Below are positions 42,501 to 51,354 of a DNA stretch of 64,000 nt, in pieces. The stretch's first letter is position 1. Every line of letters begins with the position of its first letter. A program made the position numbers and the translations under genes. Under the pieces are notes generated by a model. It was not told where the DNA came from, ran no database searches, and saw only the letters and a program-made list of their open reading frames with translations. Source of the stretch: Methylophaga sp. OBS1 (GTDB lineage Bacteria; Pseudomonadota; Gammaproteobacteria; Nitrosococcales; Methylophagaceae); contig NZ_JAPDMS010000001.1 in NCBI RefSeq assembly GCF_026319365.1, positions 196,600 through 260,599 of the forward strand, written 5' to 3'.

Positions 42501-44662
42501 GTTATCAGTATGGTAAAGTCGGCCTGGCTATCAATGAGCGACTCGATGATCTCACGCTCAGGGCAAGAGTTATCTATGTCTATGGGATGTTCGTACATCA
42601 TTGGAGTCATCACTGGTCAAGTCTGACCCCCTGGTTCCGCAGAGGTATTGAAGCGGGCTATCAGACGGGGGACTTACTTTACCTCGCCTACAGTGCTCAG
42701 GATTGTGTCATTTGGGATCCAAAGCTGGACTTGGAAACAGCACATCGACTGCATGCCGAGAATCTGGAGATTGTGCGTGAGTGTGCCTATCAGGATTCAC
42801 TGGATTCAGGGACCTTATTTTTACAATTTCAGCGAAACCTGCTTGGCCTGACAGATAATCCCTATTCGCTCAGTGACGCCAGCTTTGACCAAGAGGCCTG
42901 TCTGGCCGGCATGCACCAGCGTGGGTTTATGACGGGTATTGCCAATTACCATATCTACAGTGCCGAAATTTGTTTTCTGTATGGCGAGACAGATTTAGCA
43001 CTGGAACACGTCAGGGCACAGGATGGCCTGGTCAAATCAGCGATGTCTCTGCCGCAGCTGGTTCGTTTCTATATCGTGGCATTTATGACGCTGGCAAGTC
43101 ACTATCCCAAAATGGCGGCAAATCAGCAGCGCGATACCCGTGAACGCATGATACGTGATCTTGAACAAATGAAACGGTGGGCGGATAACTGCCCGGACAA
43201 CTTTCGCCATCTTCAGTATCTGATGGAAGCAGAACTGGAGAGCTTGCAAGGCACGCTTGAGTTAGCTCTGGAATACTATGAAGCTGCGATCGATGCGGCG
43301 AGAGAAACAGGATTCCTTCGAGACGAGGCCACGGCTCATGAGCGAGCTGCGCGATATTTACTTGCACATAGACGGGAAAGGGCAGCGCTGGGTTATTTAC
43401 GCGGCGCCTATCATCTATATGATCGCTGGGGTGCCCAGCGGAAAGTCGATCTGCTGGAACAGGAATTCCCGGTATTAAAAGCGTTGTCGGCAGAAGTAAA
43501 TAGTCATGCTGTACAGAGAGAGCCGACCGATATCGACCTCGCCTCAGTCATGAAAGCTTCAAGGGAAATCTCCGGCGAAATCGTACTGGACCGCTTGCTC
43601 AAAACGACGATGAATATCGTGCTTGAAAATGCCGGCGGTCAATGGGGATGTCTGGTCGTTGTTCGAGGTGGTCGATTGGTTGTAGAGGCTGTTGCTCTAC
43701 CCGAATCGACATTATCGACAGCAGGTTTACCTCATCAATCACTGATTCCTGATAATGAAGGTGGTCGTCTTGCACTACCGGTCACCCTGATCACTCAGGT
43801 ACTGCGAAGTGGTGAATCAGAAGTTATCCATGATGTATCGCAGAAAAGTTTATTCACTCAGGATCCTTATATACTCAAGTTCAGACCCAAGTCGGTATTG
43901 TGCGTGCCCATCAGACGTGAGCGTTTTGAGGGCGCTTTATATATGGAAAATAACCTCGCGAGCGGTGTCTTTACTCAATCACGAGTGGAGGTGATTCAGT
44001 TGTTGGCAGCCCAGGCATCGGTCGCAATTGAGAATGCCAGTCTGTACGAACAGGTTCAGGATTATTCCCGGACTCTGGAACATAAAGTAGCCGAGCGGAC
44101 GGCGCGACTGGAGCAGCTTAATCAGAAATTGCAGGGACTGGCTGAACATGACGGTCTGACCGGCATTGCTAACCGCCGCCGTGGAGATGCCTACCTGGCT
44201 GAGGTATGGACTCGACTGCGGCGTGAAAAAAAGCCTTTATCGGTGATTATGCTTGATGTCGATCACTTCAAGGCCTTTAATGATAATTATGGTCATCGGG
44301 CAGGGGACAACTGCCTGATATCGGTTGCTGAAACATTACGAGCACAACTACAAAGACCGGGAGATCTGCTTGCTCGATATGGTGGCGAGGAATTTATCCT
44401 TATCCTGCCAGACACTGACAGCCAGGGCGCAACGCTTATGGGGGAAAAGGTGCGTGCTGCCATAGAGAGTCTGGCAATAGAGCACGCGCACTCTTCAACC
44501 GCCGAGGTGGTGACTTTAAGCGCGGGGACGGCCACTGTGACGCCCGAGGCTGAAGCAGGTCTGGAACAACTACTTCGAGCAGCCGATACCGCACTTTATC
44601 GAGCTAAACAATCAGGTCGCAACCGGGTGAAAGCGGCCAATGATGGAGTAAGCGAGAAGTAA
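39584..44662 (+). CDS. Pseudokinase / AAA ATPase / GAF / diguanylate cyclase signalling protein
   Basis: The 1692-residue protein contains: a protein-kinase-like domain (about 10-285), a P-loop ATPase region (about 308-600, Walker A GYSGVGKS at 337-344, Walker B LFLDDLQW), a long helical tetratricopeptide-like region (about 700-1290), a GAF domain (about 1320-1480), a short coiled coil and a GGDEF domain (about 1510-1685). The kinase core lacks catalytic residues: Glu at the VAIK lysine (E41), HKA for HRD (135-137), His for the Mg-binding Asn (142) and GFG for DFG (156-158). The cyclase looks active: GGEEF near residue 1598, with an RPGD inhibitory site five residues before it. The family usually ends in a histidine kinase. 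Confidence 0.88.
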   Translation: MRVKKGLQLPGYEVGSALYQSGGRVIYRAYRIQDNLPVAVETIDAEYPERQQVAEMYREGRMLRQLKEVTGVRQIYAVQTHGSGNLALICEYFSHTLQSHLSAKEGKILLLVEVLNIALQLAHILERLHEQDIVHKALTPDHILFDPVSGDVALAGFGIASELDQERQTVQLSRHIDGPLAYMSPEQTGRMNRELDYRSDYYSLGVLLFELMTGEKPFQADSPLGWVHSHISRLPPAPHQIVEAIPEALSDIVLKLMAKSPESRYQSAAGLIHDLKYCADRLAAGHKIERFQLGKRDMGHKFLIPQTIYGRERELATLMQLFDTAASGGTAFCLIHGYSGVGKSALVNEIDRPLVREHGFLVQGKFEQFQHGEAYKVLATALRGLVQQILALAEAELAGWREQLLEALTPNAALVVDLVPELELIIGSQPSVATLPPAEASNRLHLVLLAFLRVFAGEGHPVVLFLDDLQWSDTPTLDFLRRMMTTHELKHLLFIGAYRSNEVGPGHPLRLLLEEVQEQANIHPLPLGPLDRSSVEKLVAEGLYREPAEVRPLSNMLYDKAQGNPFFTNELLRQLHKEAAITADLNTGQWDWDLDAARWSTVSSDVVEFMVDNLRRFESDTQLILQLAACIGGRFDLHTLSLVYEHSLSDTAKALQPALKQHTILPLHSDYRLVGEGDLGLDFNPTYKFHHDRVQQAAYALIDPQQRQAVHLFVGRLVLQHLGQETVPDDRLIDIVEHLNAGRALIDSIEERWLLAELNLRAGVRARQSSAYESAWHYLMVAAEQLPADSWQRTPVFMKDLALETQQCAYLTGRTEAAENGIAILLEHAESDLARADILAIRTRQYATLGRMAASIHSAIEGLALLGVDFTDQPGDADIDEERRLVEANLQGRAISDLVDAPLVQDKSALTAMRLLMEIFAAAFLSGSGKLFPYLVLKSVNLSLRHGNCPESAFIYAAYGMLLCGELNEPALGYQYGKVGLAINERLDDLTLRARVIYVYGMFVHHWSHHWSSLTPWFRRGIEAGYQTGDLLYLAYSAQDCVIWDPKLDLETAHRLHAENLEIVRECAYQDSLDSGTLFLQFQRNLLGLTDNPYSLSDASFDQEACLAGMHQRGFMTGIANYHIYSAEICFLYGETDLALEHVRAQDGLVKSAMSLPQLVRFYIVAFMTLASHYPKMAANQQRDTRERMIRDLEQMKRWADNCPDNFRHLQYLMEAELESLQGTLELALEYYEAAIDAARETGFLRDEATAHERAARYLLAHRRERAALGYLRGAYHLYDRWGAQRKVDLLEQEFPVLKALSAEVNSHAVQREPTDIDLASVMKASREISGEIVLDRLLKTTMNIVLENAGGQWGCLVVVRGGRLVVEAVALPESTLSTAGLPHQSLIPDNEGGRLALPVTLITQVLRSGESEVIHDVSQKSLFTQDPYILKFRPKSVLCVPIRRERFEGALYMENNLASGVFTQSRVEVIQLLAAQASVAIENASLYEQVQDYSRTLEHKVAERTARLEQLNQKLQGLAEHDGLTGIANRRRGDAYLAEVWTRLRREKKPLSVIMLDVDHFKAFNDNYGHRAGDNCLISVAETLRAQLQRPGDLLARYGGEEFILILPDTDSQGATLMGEKVRAAIESLAIEHAHSSTAEVVTLSAGTATVTPEAEAGLEQLLRAADTALYRAKQSGRNRVKAANDGVSEK

Positions 44663-44675
44663 AGAGATGAGCACA

Positions 44676-44712
44676 AAAAAAGCAGTCATCGCTAGGCGAA
44701 TAACTGCTTTAT
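44676..44712 (-). terminator. Terminator of the tRNA transcript
   Basis: AAAGCAGT (44679-44686) pairs with ACTGCTTT (44703-44710); on the minus strand a T-run follows. It would end the csrA/tRNA transcription unit. Confidence 0.8.
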
Positions 44713-44726
44713 TGTATTTACTTTTT

Positions 44727-44803
44727 TGGCGCGCCCGGGAGGATTCGAACCTCCGACCGCCTGGTTCGTAGCCAGGTACTCTATCCAGCTGAGCTACGGG
44801 CGC
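44727..44803 (-). tRNA. tRNA-Arg(ACG)
   Basis: A 77-nt cloverleaf on the minus strand: acceptor GCGCCCG pairs with CGGGCGC, the anticodon loop CTACGAA gives ACG, the T-loop is GTTCGAATC, and CCA is encoded. Confidence 0.97.
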
Positions 44804-44852
44804 TAAAGCCGTTTATTATACTAACATCCAGTGATGTCCGCAATAATAATTC

Positions 44853-44942
44853 TGGCGGAGAGCGAGGGATTCGAACCCTCGATAGGGGTTAACCTATACG
44901 CCCTTAGCAGGGGCGCGCCTTCAGCCACTCGGCCAGCTCTCC
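44853..44942 (-). tRNA. tRNA-Ser(GCT)
   Basis: A 90-nt class II tRNA on the minus strand with a long variable arm: acceptor GGAGAGC, anticodon loop CTGCTAA giving GCT, T-loop GTTCGAATC and encoded CCA. It lies 49 bases before tRNA-Arg, in the common csrA-serRNA-argRNA order. Confidence 0.97.
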
Positions 44943-44997
44943 ATCAAAGCGGCACAGTATAACAGATGTATTTTATTTGGCTAGTGATATCGTGAAA

Positions 44998-45183
44998 TTA
45001 ACCGGCATTCGGGTGATCTTTTTCCTGCTGGATACGATCATAGATTTCTTCACGATGCACAGATACGTCTTTAGGTGCGTCCACACCGATTCTGACCTGG
45101 TTACCTTTAACACCAAGCACATTTACAACGACATCATCACCAATGATGAGTGATTCGCCGACACGACGTGTGAGTATTAACAT
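44998..45183 (-). CDS. csrA: Carbon storage regulator CsrA
   Basis: This 61-residue RNA-binding global regulator starts [18 protein letters not shown], contains [25 protein letters not shown], and matches CsrA/RsmA across its length. It binds GGA motifs in mRNA leaders to control translation and stability. It sits downstream of alaS-lysC and just before the two tRNAs, as in other gammaproteobacteria. The 235-bp gap to lysC, which contains an 8-bp inverted repeat (45322-45329 with 45350-45357), probably holds its own promoter. Confidence 0.97.
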   Translation of the reverse strand: MLILTRRVGESLIIGDDVVVNVLGVKGNQVRIGVDAPKDVSVHREEIYDRIQQEKDHPNAG

Positions 45184-45418
45184 GATTTTTCCCCTTTACT
45201 CTCAAAAGCAGGCCGAGGTCACCAGGAGAAAATGTGAATTCTTCCATGCTGTAAGGCCTCGTGCCTTGTCCTGTTTAATGAATATTTCCTTGTTTAGAGA
45301 TCTTATACGTCTCTTTTATTGTGGACTGTAAAATAGTCGTAACTACTTCACAGTCCAGTTCATTTTATCAGGAAGTTAAGTTGTTCGCGAGATAATTGTC
45401 TCAGTTTTATGACAAAAA

Positions 45419-46645
45419 TCAGGCAGCTGGGTTCTGTTCCAGGTTGAATGCCTTGTGCAGTGCGCGAACACCCAGTTCCAGGTATTTTTCATTGACTACC
45501 ACGGAAATTTTAATTTCAGAGGTCGAAATCATTTCAATATTGATGTTCTCATTAGCAAGCGCAGTGAACATCGTGCTGGCAATACCGGCATGAGAACGCA
45601 TACCTACACCGACGACCGAAATTTTGGCGATATGATCATCACCATTGACCTCGCGCGCGCCAAGTTTTTCAGCTGTCTGCTCCAGAATCTTCAGCGCTGA
45701 TTTGTAATCATTACGATGGACGGTAAAAGTAAAGTCGGTGGTGGAATCGTGTCCCGTGTTCTGAATGATCATGTCGACTTCAATATTCTGTGCCGCCACC
45801 GGGCCCAGAATCTGTGAGGCGACGCCGGGATGATCGGGGACACCCAGTACGGTAATTTTGGCTTCATCGCGGTTAAACGCGATACCTGAAATAAGAGCTT
45901 GTTCCATTGATGGGTCCTCTGCAGCGATCAGTGTGCCGCCACCTTCTGTGAAAGAAGAGAGCACACGAAGCGGAACATTATATTTACTGGCAAATTCGAC
46001 TGAGCGAATCTGCAATACCTTGGCACCTAAGCTGGCCATTTCCAGCATTTCTTCGAAGGTGATGTGATCGAGGCGACGAGCTTCAGGCACGACCCGCGGA
46101 TCTGTGGTGTAAACGCCATCAACGTCGGTATAGATCTGACATTCGTCAGCTTTCAATGCTGCAGCCAGTGCCACTGCTGTGGTATCGCTACCACCGCGGC
46201 CCAGTGTGGTGATATTGCCGTTTTCATCACAGCCCTGAAAACCCGCTACAACAACGACGCTACCTTGTTTGAGATCATCACGGATTTTGTGATCATCGAT
46301 CTCGGTGATCCGTGCCTTGTTATGGGCGTTGTCGGTAAGAATACGCACCTGACTGCCGGTGTAGGATACCGCTGGCATGCCCATTTGCTGCAAAGTCATG
46401 CTAAGCAGGGCGATGGTGACCTGTTCACCGGTTGACAGCAGCACATCGAGTTCGCGACCACGTGGCTCATCATTCAATTGTTTGGCTAAGTCAATCAGCC
46501 GGTTGGTCTCGCCGCTCATCGCAGAGACGACAACCACCATATCGTGACCCTGGTTACGGTAATCAATAACTTTTTTGGCAACTTCTTTGATTCGCTCGAC
46601 CGAGCCTACGGACGTGCCGCCGTATTTCTGTACGATAAGTGACAT
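45419..46645 (-). CDS. lysC: Aspartate kinase
   Basis: The 408-residue monofunctional aspartokinase starts IVQKYGGTSVGSVERI, with a catalytic domain to about residue 240 and two C-terminal ACT domains for allosteric control by lysine and threonine. It phosphorylates aspartate for Lys, Met and Thr synthesis. It follows alaS by two bases on the minus strand. A possible internal start for a separate beta subunit, known in some species, was not assessed. Confidence 0.96.
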   Translation of the reverse strand: MSLIVQKYGGTSVGSVERIKEVAKKVIDYRNQGHDMVVVVSAMSGETNRLIDLAKQLNDEPRGRELDVLLSTGEQVTIALLSMTLQQMGMPAVSYTGSQVRILTDNAHNKARITEIDDHKIRDDLKQGSVVVVAGFQGCDENGNITTLGRGGSDTTAVALAAALKADECQIYTDVDGVYTTDPRVVPEARRLDHITFEEMLEMASLGAKVLQIRSVEFASKYNVPLRVLSSFTEGGGTLIAAEDPSMEQALISGIAFNRDEAKITVLGVPDHPGVASQILGPVAAQNIEVDMIIQNTGHDSTTDFTFTVHRNDYKSALKILEQTAEKLGAREVNGDDHIAKISVVGVGMRSHAGIASTMFTALANENINIEMISTSEIKISVVVNEKYLELGVRALHKAFNLEQNPAA

Positions 46646-46647
46646 GC

Positions 46648-49251
46648 TTAATTTTCCAGCTTAGATCCGACCCAGTCCGAGACAGAGGCCAAAGCCGCTG
46701 CCAGGTTCTGAGGCTCATTACCGCCGCCCTGTGCCATATCCGGGCGGCCGCCACCTTTACCTCCGACCTGACCGGCTACATGTCCGACCAGATCACCGGC
46801 GCGGATTTTATCGGTAATATCCTTGGTGACGCCAGCAATAATTGTGATTTTTTCATCCTTGACCGACGTCAGCACGATCGCCGCACTGCCCAGCTTGTTT
46901 TTGAGCTGATCAACAGCGTCTCGCAGGGCTTTACCGTCAGCACCCTCAAGCGTTGAGGCGAGTACCTTGATGCCATTAATATCTTTAGCATCATTGGCCA
47001 GATCGTCACCGGCGCTGCTGGCCAGTTTCCCTTTCAGACTTTCCAGTTCCTTTTCCAGCTCACGGTTGCGCTGAACTAAGGCGGAGGCTTTGTCCTGCAC
47101 ATTGTCAGGTTTGGCTTTCAGCAGTTCGGAAACCTGGTTGAGTGTATTCAGCGTGTTATCGACGAAATCCAGCGCGGTATCGCCTGTGACTGCTTCAATA
47201 CGGCGGACACCAGAAGCGATGCCGGCTTCAGCGGTGATTTTGAACAGGCCGATATCGCCTGTATTTCTAACGTGGGTGCCACCACACAGTTCGATAGAAA
47301 AATCACTCATGCTGAGCACGCGGACTTTTTCATCATACTTTTCGCCGAACAGCGCCATGGCACCGCTATTCTTAGCTTCTTCCAGTGCCATCAAGCGTGT
47401 TTCGACCGGGTGGTTCATTCGAATCTGCTGATTAACCATCCGCTCGATTTCATGCAACTGCGCATCGGTCAATGGCTCAAAGTGGGAGAAATCAAAGCGC
47501 AGACGATGGGGATCAACCAATGACCCTTTCTGTGTGACATGGTCACCCAGCACTTTACGTAAAGCGGCATGCAGAAGGTGTGTGGCCGAGTGGTTCAGCG
47601 CGGTCGCCAGACGATTGTTTTCATCGATCTGTGCGGTGACTTTCTGCCCAACCTGGAAGCGGCCGTTTTCACAGCGGCCGATATGGGTGAAGGCTTTGCC
47701 CTGTTTGCGGGTATCGGTGACGGTGAAGCTGGCGGAATCAGTAGTGATTTCACCGTGATCGCCAACCTGGCCACCGGATTCGGCATAGAAAGGCGTATTG
47801 TCGAGCACCAGAATGCCTTCCTGACCTTCATTCAGGCTGTCTACGTGCTCACCATTGAGAATGATATCGGTGATAGTGCCGTCTTCCTGAGTATGCTCAT
47901 AACCACAGAACTCAGTTTCGCTGTCAATATTGAGTTGTTCGGTCATGCCGCCACCGAACTGGCTGGCACTGCGGGCACGTGAACGTTGTTCTTCCATCGC
48001 CCGCTCGAAGCCGGCGATATCGATAGTCAGACCACGCTCGCGGGCGATATCAGCGGTCAAATCGATAGGGAAGCCATAGGTGTCATACAACAGGAACACA
48101 GTTTCCCCCGGAATCTCCTTGTCCCCCATGTCTTCAATCGCCTGATCCAGAATGCGCAGACCGTTATCCAGCGTGTCGGCGAAACGATTCTCTTCCTGCA
48201 ACAGGGCCTTTTCAACCAGGGACTGGGCTTGAGCCAGTTCCGGGAATGCCTCGCCCATTTCATCAACTAATGGTTGCACCAGTTTGTGGAAGAAGGTGTC
48301 TTTAAGGCCCAGTTTATGACCGTGACGAATCGCACGGCGGATGATACGGCGCAGTACATAACCACGACCTTCATTTGATGGGTGCACGCCGTCAGCAATC
48401 ATGAATGAGCAGGACCGGATATGGTCAGCAATCACCCGCAGCGAGAAGTTGCTGCTATCTTCAGTGCCTGACAGGGCCTGAATGGCTTTAATCAGGTGCT
48501 GGAACAGATCGATGTCGTAGTTGTTGTGCACGTTTTGCAGCACAGCAGCCAGTCGCTCCAGCCCCATGCCGGTATCCACTGAGGGTTTAGGCAGTGGCGT
48601 GAGGGTGCCATCAGCGCTGCGATTGTACTGCATGAATACGAGATTCCAGATCTCGATATAGCGGTCGCCGTCTTCTTCCGGTGTTCCCGGTGGACCACCG
48701 GCAACCTCAGGGCCGTGATCATAAAAAATCTCGGAGCAGGGACCGCAGGGACCGGTATCGCCCATCGACCAGAAGTTATCCTTGGCACCGATGCGGGAGA
48801 AACGCTCTGCAGAAATACCGATTTCTTTGAGCCAGATATCGGCGGCCTCATCATCTTCCTCAAACACCGTGACCCAGAGTTTTTCTGGTGGCAGTCCCAG
48901 CGTGTCTGTCAGAAACTCCCAGGCATATTGGATCGCTTCACGCTTGAAATAATCACCGAAGCTGAAGTTACCCAGCATTTCAAAAAAGGTATGGTGACGG
49001 GCGGTGTAACCGACGTTTTCCAGGTCATTATGCTTACCACCGGCTCGCACACAACGCTGGGTCGTCACTGCACGTGTGTAGGCGCGGGTTTCCTGGCCCA
49101 GGAAGGTCTCCTTGAATTGGACCATGCCAGCGTTGGTAAACAACAGGGTCGGATCGTTGGCAGGCACCAGCGGACTACTGGAAACCACTTCGTGTCCCTT
49201 GCCGGCAAAGAAGTCGAGGAACAATTTGCGTATATCAGCGCTACTTTTCAT
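46648..49251 (-). CDS. alaS: Alanyl-tRNA synthetase
   Basis: The 867-residue protein has a class II catalytic core ([20 protein letters not shown] at the start), an editing domain with [11 protein letters not shown] and CGGTHV zinc ligands, and a C-terminal C-Ala domain with a glycine-rich end ([21 protein letters not shown]). Length is as in other bacteria. It overlaps the recX end by 11 bases and is followed by lysC. Confidence 0.98.
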   Translation of the reverse strand: MKSSADIRKLFLDFFAGKGHEVVSSSPLVPANDPTLLFTNAGMVQFKETFLGQETRAYTRAVTTQRCVRAGGKHNDLENVGYTARHHTFFEMLGNFSFGDYFKREAIQYAWEFLTDTLGLPPEKLWVTVFEEDDEAADIWLKEIGISAERFSRIGAKDNFWSMGDTGPCGPCSEIFYDHGPEVAGGPPGTPEEDGDRYIEIWNLVFMQYNRSADGTLTPLPKPSVDTGMGLERLAAVLQNVHNNYDIDLFQHLIKAIQALSGTEDSSNFSLRVIADHIRSCSFMIADGVHPSNEGRGYVLRRIIRRAIRHGHKLGLKDTFFHKLVQPLVDEMGEAFPELAQAQSLVEKALLQEENRFADTLDNGLRILDQAIEDMGDKEIPGETVFLLYDTYGFPIDLTADIARERGLTIDIAGFERAMEEQRSRARSASQFGGGMTEQLNIDSETEFCGYEHTQEDGTITDIILNGEHVDSLNEGQEGILVLDNTPFYAESGGQVGDHGEITTDSASFTVTDTRKQGKAFTHIGRCENGRFQVGQKVTAQIDENNRLATALNHSATHLLHAALRKVLGDHVTQKGSLVDPHRLRFDFSHFEPLTDAQLHEIERMVNQQIRMNHPVETRLMALEEAKNSGAMALFGEKYDEKVRVLSMSDFSIELCGGTHVRNTGDIGLFKITAEAGIASGVRRIEAVTGDTALDFVDNTLNTLNQVSELLKAKPDNVQDKASALVQRNRELEKELESLKGKLASSAGDDLANDAKDINGIKVLASTLEGADGKALRDAVDQLKNKLGSAAIVLTSVKDEKITIIAGVTKDITDKIRAGDLVGHVAGQVGGKGGGRPDMAQGGGNEPQNLAAALASVSDWVGSKLEN

Positions 49252-49690
49252 CGTCAGTTACGTTAAAACTTTCCGTTATTTCGTCATGAGTAAACCCGCG
49301 GTACTGTAAAAACCGTTGCTGTTTGGCACGGCTCTTAAAATCTTCCGGGTTTTGCTCGCCAAAACGTTTGCGTCTGACCTCAGAGGCCAGCGCAAACCAG
49401 TCTGTATCTGCCTGTTGCAGCGTGTCCGTGATAATGTCGGCAGCCACTCCACGTTCTTTCAACTCCATCCGAATCCGGATGCTGCCATAGCCCCGATTGA
49501 TGCGGGAATTGACAAAGCTCTCAGCAAAACGCTCATCACTCTGTAGCCCGGCTTGTTGCAGTTCGGCCAGACTTTGTTCAATCTCGATCTCTTCAAAACC
49601 AGCTTTTGCCAGCTTGCGGTTCAGTTCCAGTGCACTATGTTCGCGGCGGGCCAGATAGCTCACTGCCTGTTCACTGGCGGATTTGCTCAC
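49241..49690 (-). CDS. recX: RecA-modulating protein RecX
   Basis: The 149-residue helical protein contains the RecX pattern [41 protein letters not shown] and a terminal [13 protein letters not shown]. It inhibits or tunes RecA filaments. The start is GTG, overlapping the recA stop by four bases (GTGA), so it is coupled to recA. Confidence 0.95.
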   Translation of the reverse strand: MSKSASEQAVSYLARREHSALELNRKLAKAGFEEIEIEQSLAELQQAGLQSDERFAESFVNSRINRGYGSIRIRMELKERGVAADIITDTLQQADTDWFALASEVRRKRFGEQNPEDFKSRAKQQRFLQYRGFTHDEITESFNVTDDEK

Positions 49691-50727
49691 GCTTCCAGAT
49701 CGTCCTCAACCGCATCGTTCTCAGCCGCCTTCACTTTTTTAGGCAGCAGGATTTCACGTACCTTGGCTTCGATTTCAGCCGCCGTAGTCGGATTTTCCTT
49801 GAGGAAGTTTCGAACATTGTCCTTACCCTGACCGATACGGTTACCGTCATAGCTGTACCAGGCACCGGATTTCTCGACGATATTGGCCTGTACACCCATG
49901 TCGATCAGTTCACCTTCGCGTGAAATGCCTTCGCCATAGAGAATGTCGAACTCGACCTGTTTGAAAGGCGGCGCCACTTTATTCTTAACGACTTTAACGC
50001 GGGTTTCATTACCCAGGATTTCATCGCCTTTTTTGATAGCACCGATACGACGGATATCCAGTCGAACAGAAGAGTAGAATTTCAGGGCATTACCACCGGT
50101 GGTGGTTTCCGGGTTACCGAACATGACACCAATCTTCATCCGGATTTGGTTGATGAAGATAACCAACGTGTTGGAACGTTTAATATTGGCGGTGAGTTTA
50201 CGCAGTGCCTGAGACATCAGACGGGCCTGCAGACCCATGTGGCTGTCACCCATTTCACCCTCGATTTCCGCTTTCGGGGTCAAAGCAGCGACCGAGTCGA
50301 CGACCACGATATCCACCGCACCGGAACGTACCAGCATGTCGGTGATTTCCAGTGCCTGTTCACCGGTGTCTGGCTGGGAGACCAGCAGGTCGTCGATATT
50401 GACGCCCAGTTTTTCAGCGTAATCCGGGTCCAGGGCGTGCTCGGCATCAACGAAGGCAGCCGTGCCGCCTGTTTTCTGCATTTCTGCGATCGCATGCAGC
50501 GTTAATGTGGTTTTACCGGATGATTCCGGACCGTAAATTTCAATGATACGACCACGGGGCAGGCCGCCGATCCCAAGCGCGATGTCCAGGCCGATAGAGC
50601 CGGTTGAGACCGAAGCCACGTCGCGAGCGGCACCGGCGTCACCCAGACGCATGACCGCACCTTTGCCGAATTGCTTTTCAATCTGTCCCAGCGCTGCGCC
50701 CAGTGCTTTCTTTCTGTTGTCATCCAT
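49687..50727 (-). CDS. recA: Recombinase RecA
   Basis: The 346-residue strand-exchange and SOS coprotease has Walker [10 protein letters not shown], the [25 protein letters not shown] loop L2 (split by function) and the normal RecA length. It is first in the recA-recX(-alaS) group. In the 113-bp upstream gap no CTGT-N8-ACAG LexA box was found by eye. Confidence 0.99.
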   Translation of the reverse strand: MDDNRKKALGAALGQIEKQFGKGAVMRLGDAGAARDVASVSTGSIGLDIALGIGGLPRGRIIEIYGPESSGKTTLTLHAIAEMQKTGGTAAFVDAEHALDPDYAEKLGVNIDDLLVSQPDTGEQALEITDMLVRSGAVDIVVVDSVAALTPKAEIEGEMGDSHMGLQARLMSQALRKLTANIKRSNTLVIFINQIRMKIGVMFGNPETTTGGNALKFYSSVRLDIRRIGAIKKGDEILGNETRVKVVKNKVAPPFKQVEFDILYGEGISREGELIDMGVQANIVEKSGAWYSYDGNRIGQGKDNVRNFLKENPTTAAEIEAKVREILLPKKVKAAENDAVEDDLEA

Positions 50728-50840
50728 CTTGCGCCACCCCTGAATTGATTAATTAAAACCAATGGATTATCCCATAGATATCACTCAGGCTCTAGAGGTG
50801 AAACGGGCTTTTAACGGTGCGGAGAAAATGACCGCTGTAT

Positions 50841-51344
50841 TTAGTCTTCCGCAGCGATTTTTAACAGACCCGAGAGGGCTTCGAACACAGCCTGACGACG
50901 GATACTGTCGCGGTCACCGTCAAATTGAAAACAAACACTATGGACGCCGCCACCGTGCAGACCCCAACCAATCCAGACCGTCCCCACCGGCTTTTTATCT
51001 GAGCCCCCGCCCGGGCCAGCGATACCGGTAATGGCGATGCTGTAATCAGCCCGGGAATATTTCAGCGCACCAAAAGCCATTTCCTCCACAACCGGCAGAC
51101 TCACAGCCCCATTTTTTTCCAGTGTGTCAGCAATGACGCCCAGTTGCTGTTGCTTGGCGGCGTTACTGTAGGTGACGAAACCACGATCGAACCAGGCTGA
51201 GCTGCCAGCCAGATCGGTGCAGCTTTTTGCGACCCAGCCACCAGTGCAGGACTCGGCGGTAACCAGCATCCTGCCTTGCATAATCAGCAGCTCAGCGACT
51301 TGTTCAACCAGTTGATAGAGCGAAGCGTCAGAAATTTTATTCAT
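50841..51344 (-). CDS. pncC: Nicotinamide-nucleotide amidase (CinA C-terminal family)
   Basis: The 167-residue stand-alone CinA-C domain contains TAESCTGGWVAK with the catalytic Ser, and ITGIAGPGGGSDKKPVGTVWIG. It deamidates NMN to nicotinic acid mononucleotide in NAD salvage. It lies upstream of recA on the same strand, as often in proteobacteria, and its ATG is only 10 bases from the mutS start on the other strand. Confidence 0.93.
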   Translation of the reverse strand: MNKISDASLYQLVEQVAELLIMQGRMLVTAESCTGGWVAKSCTDLAGSSAWFDRGFVTYSNAAKQQQLGVIADTLEKNGAVSLPVVEEMAFGALKYSRADYSIAITGIAGPGGGSDKKPVGTVWIGWGLHGGGVHSVCFQFDGDRDSIRRQAVFEALSGLLKIAAED

Positions 51345-51354
51345 GATATAAACT

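Noticed and set aside
50728..50840. LexA (SOS) box upstream of recA
   Set aside because: No CTGT-N8-ACAG or near match was found on either strand in the gap. The promoter may use a different LexA consensus, but this cannot be shown here.
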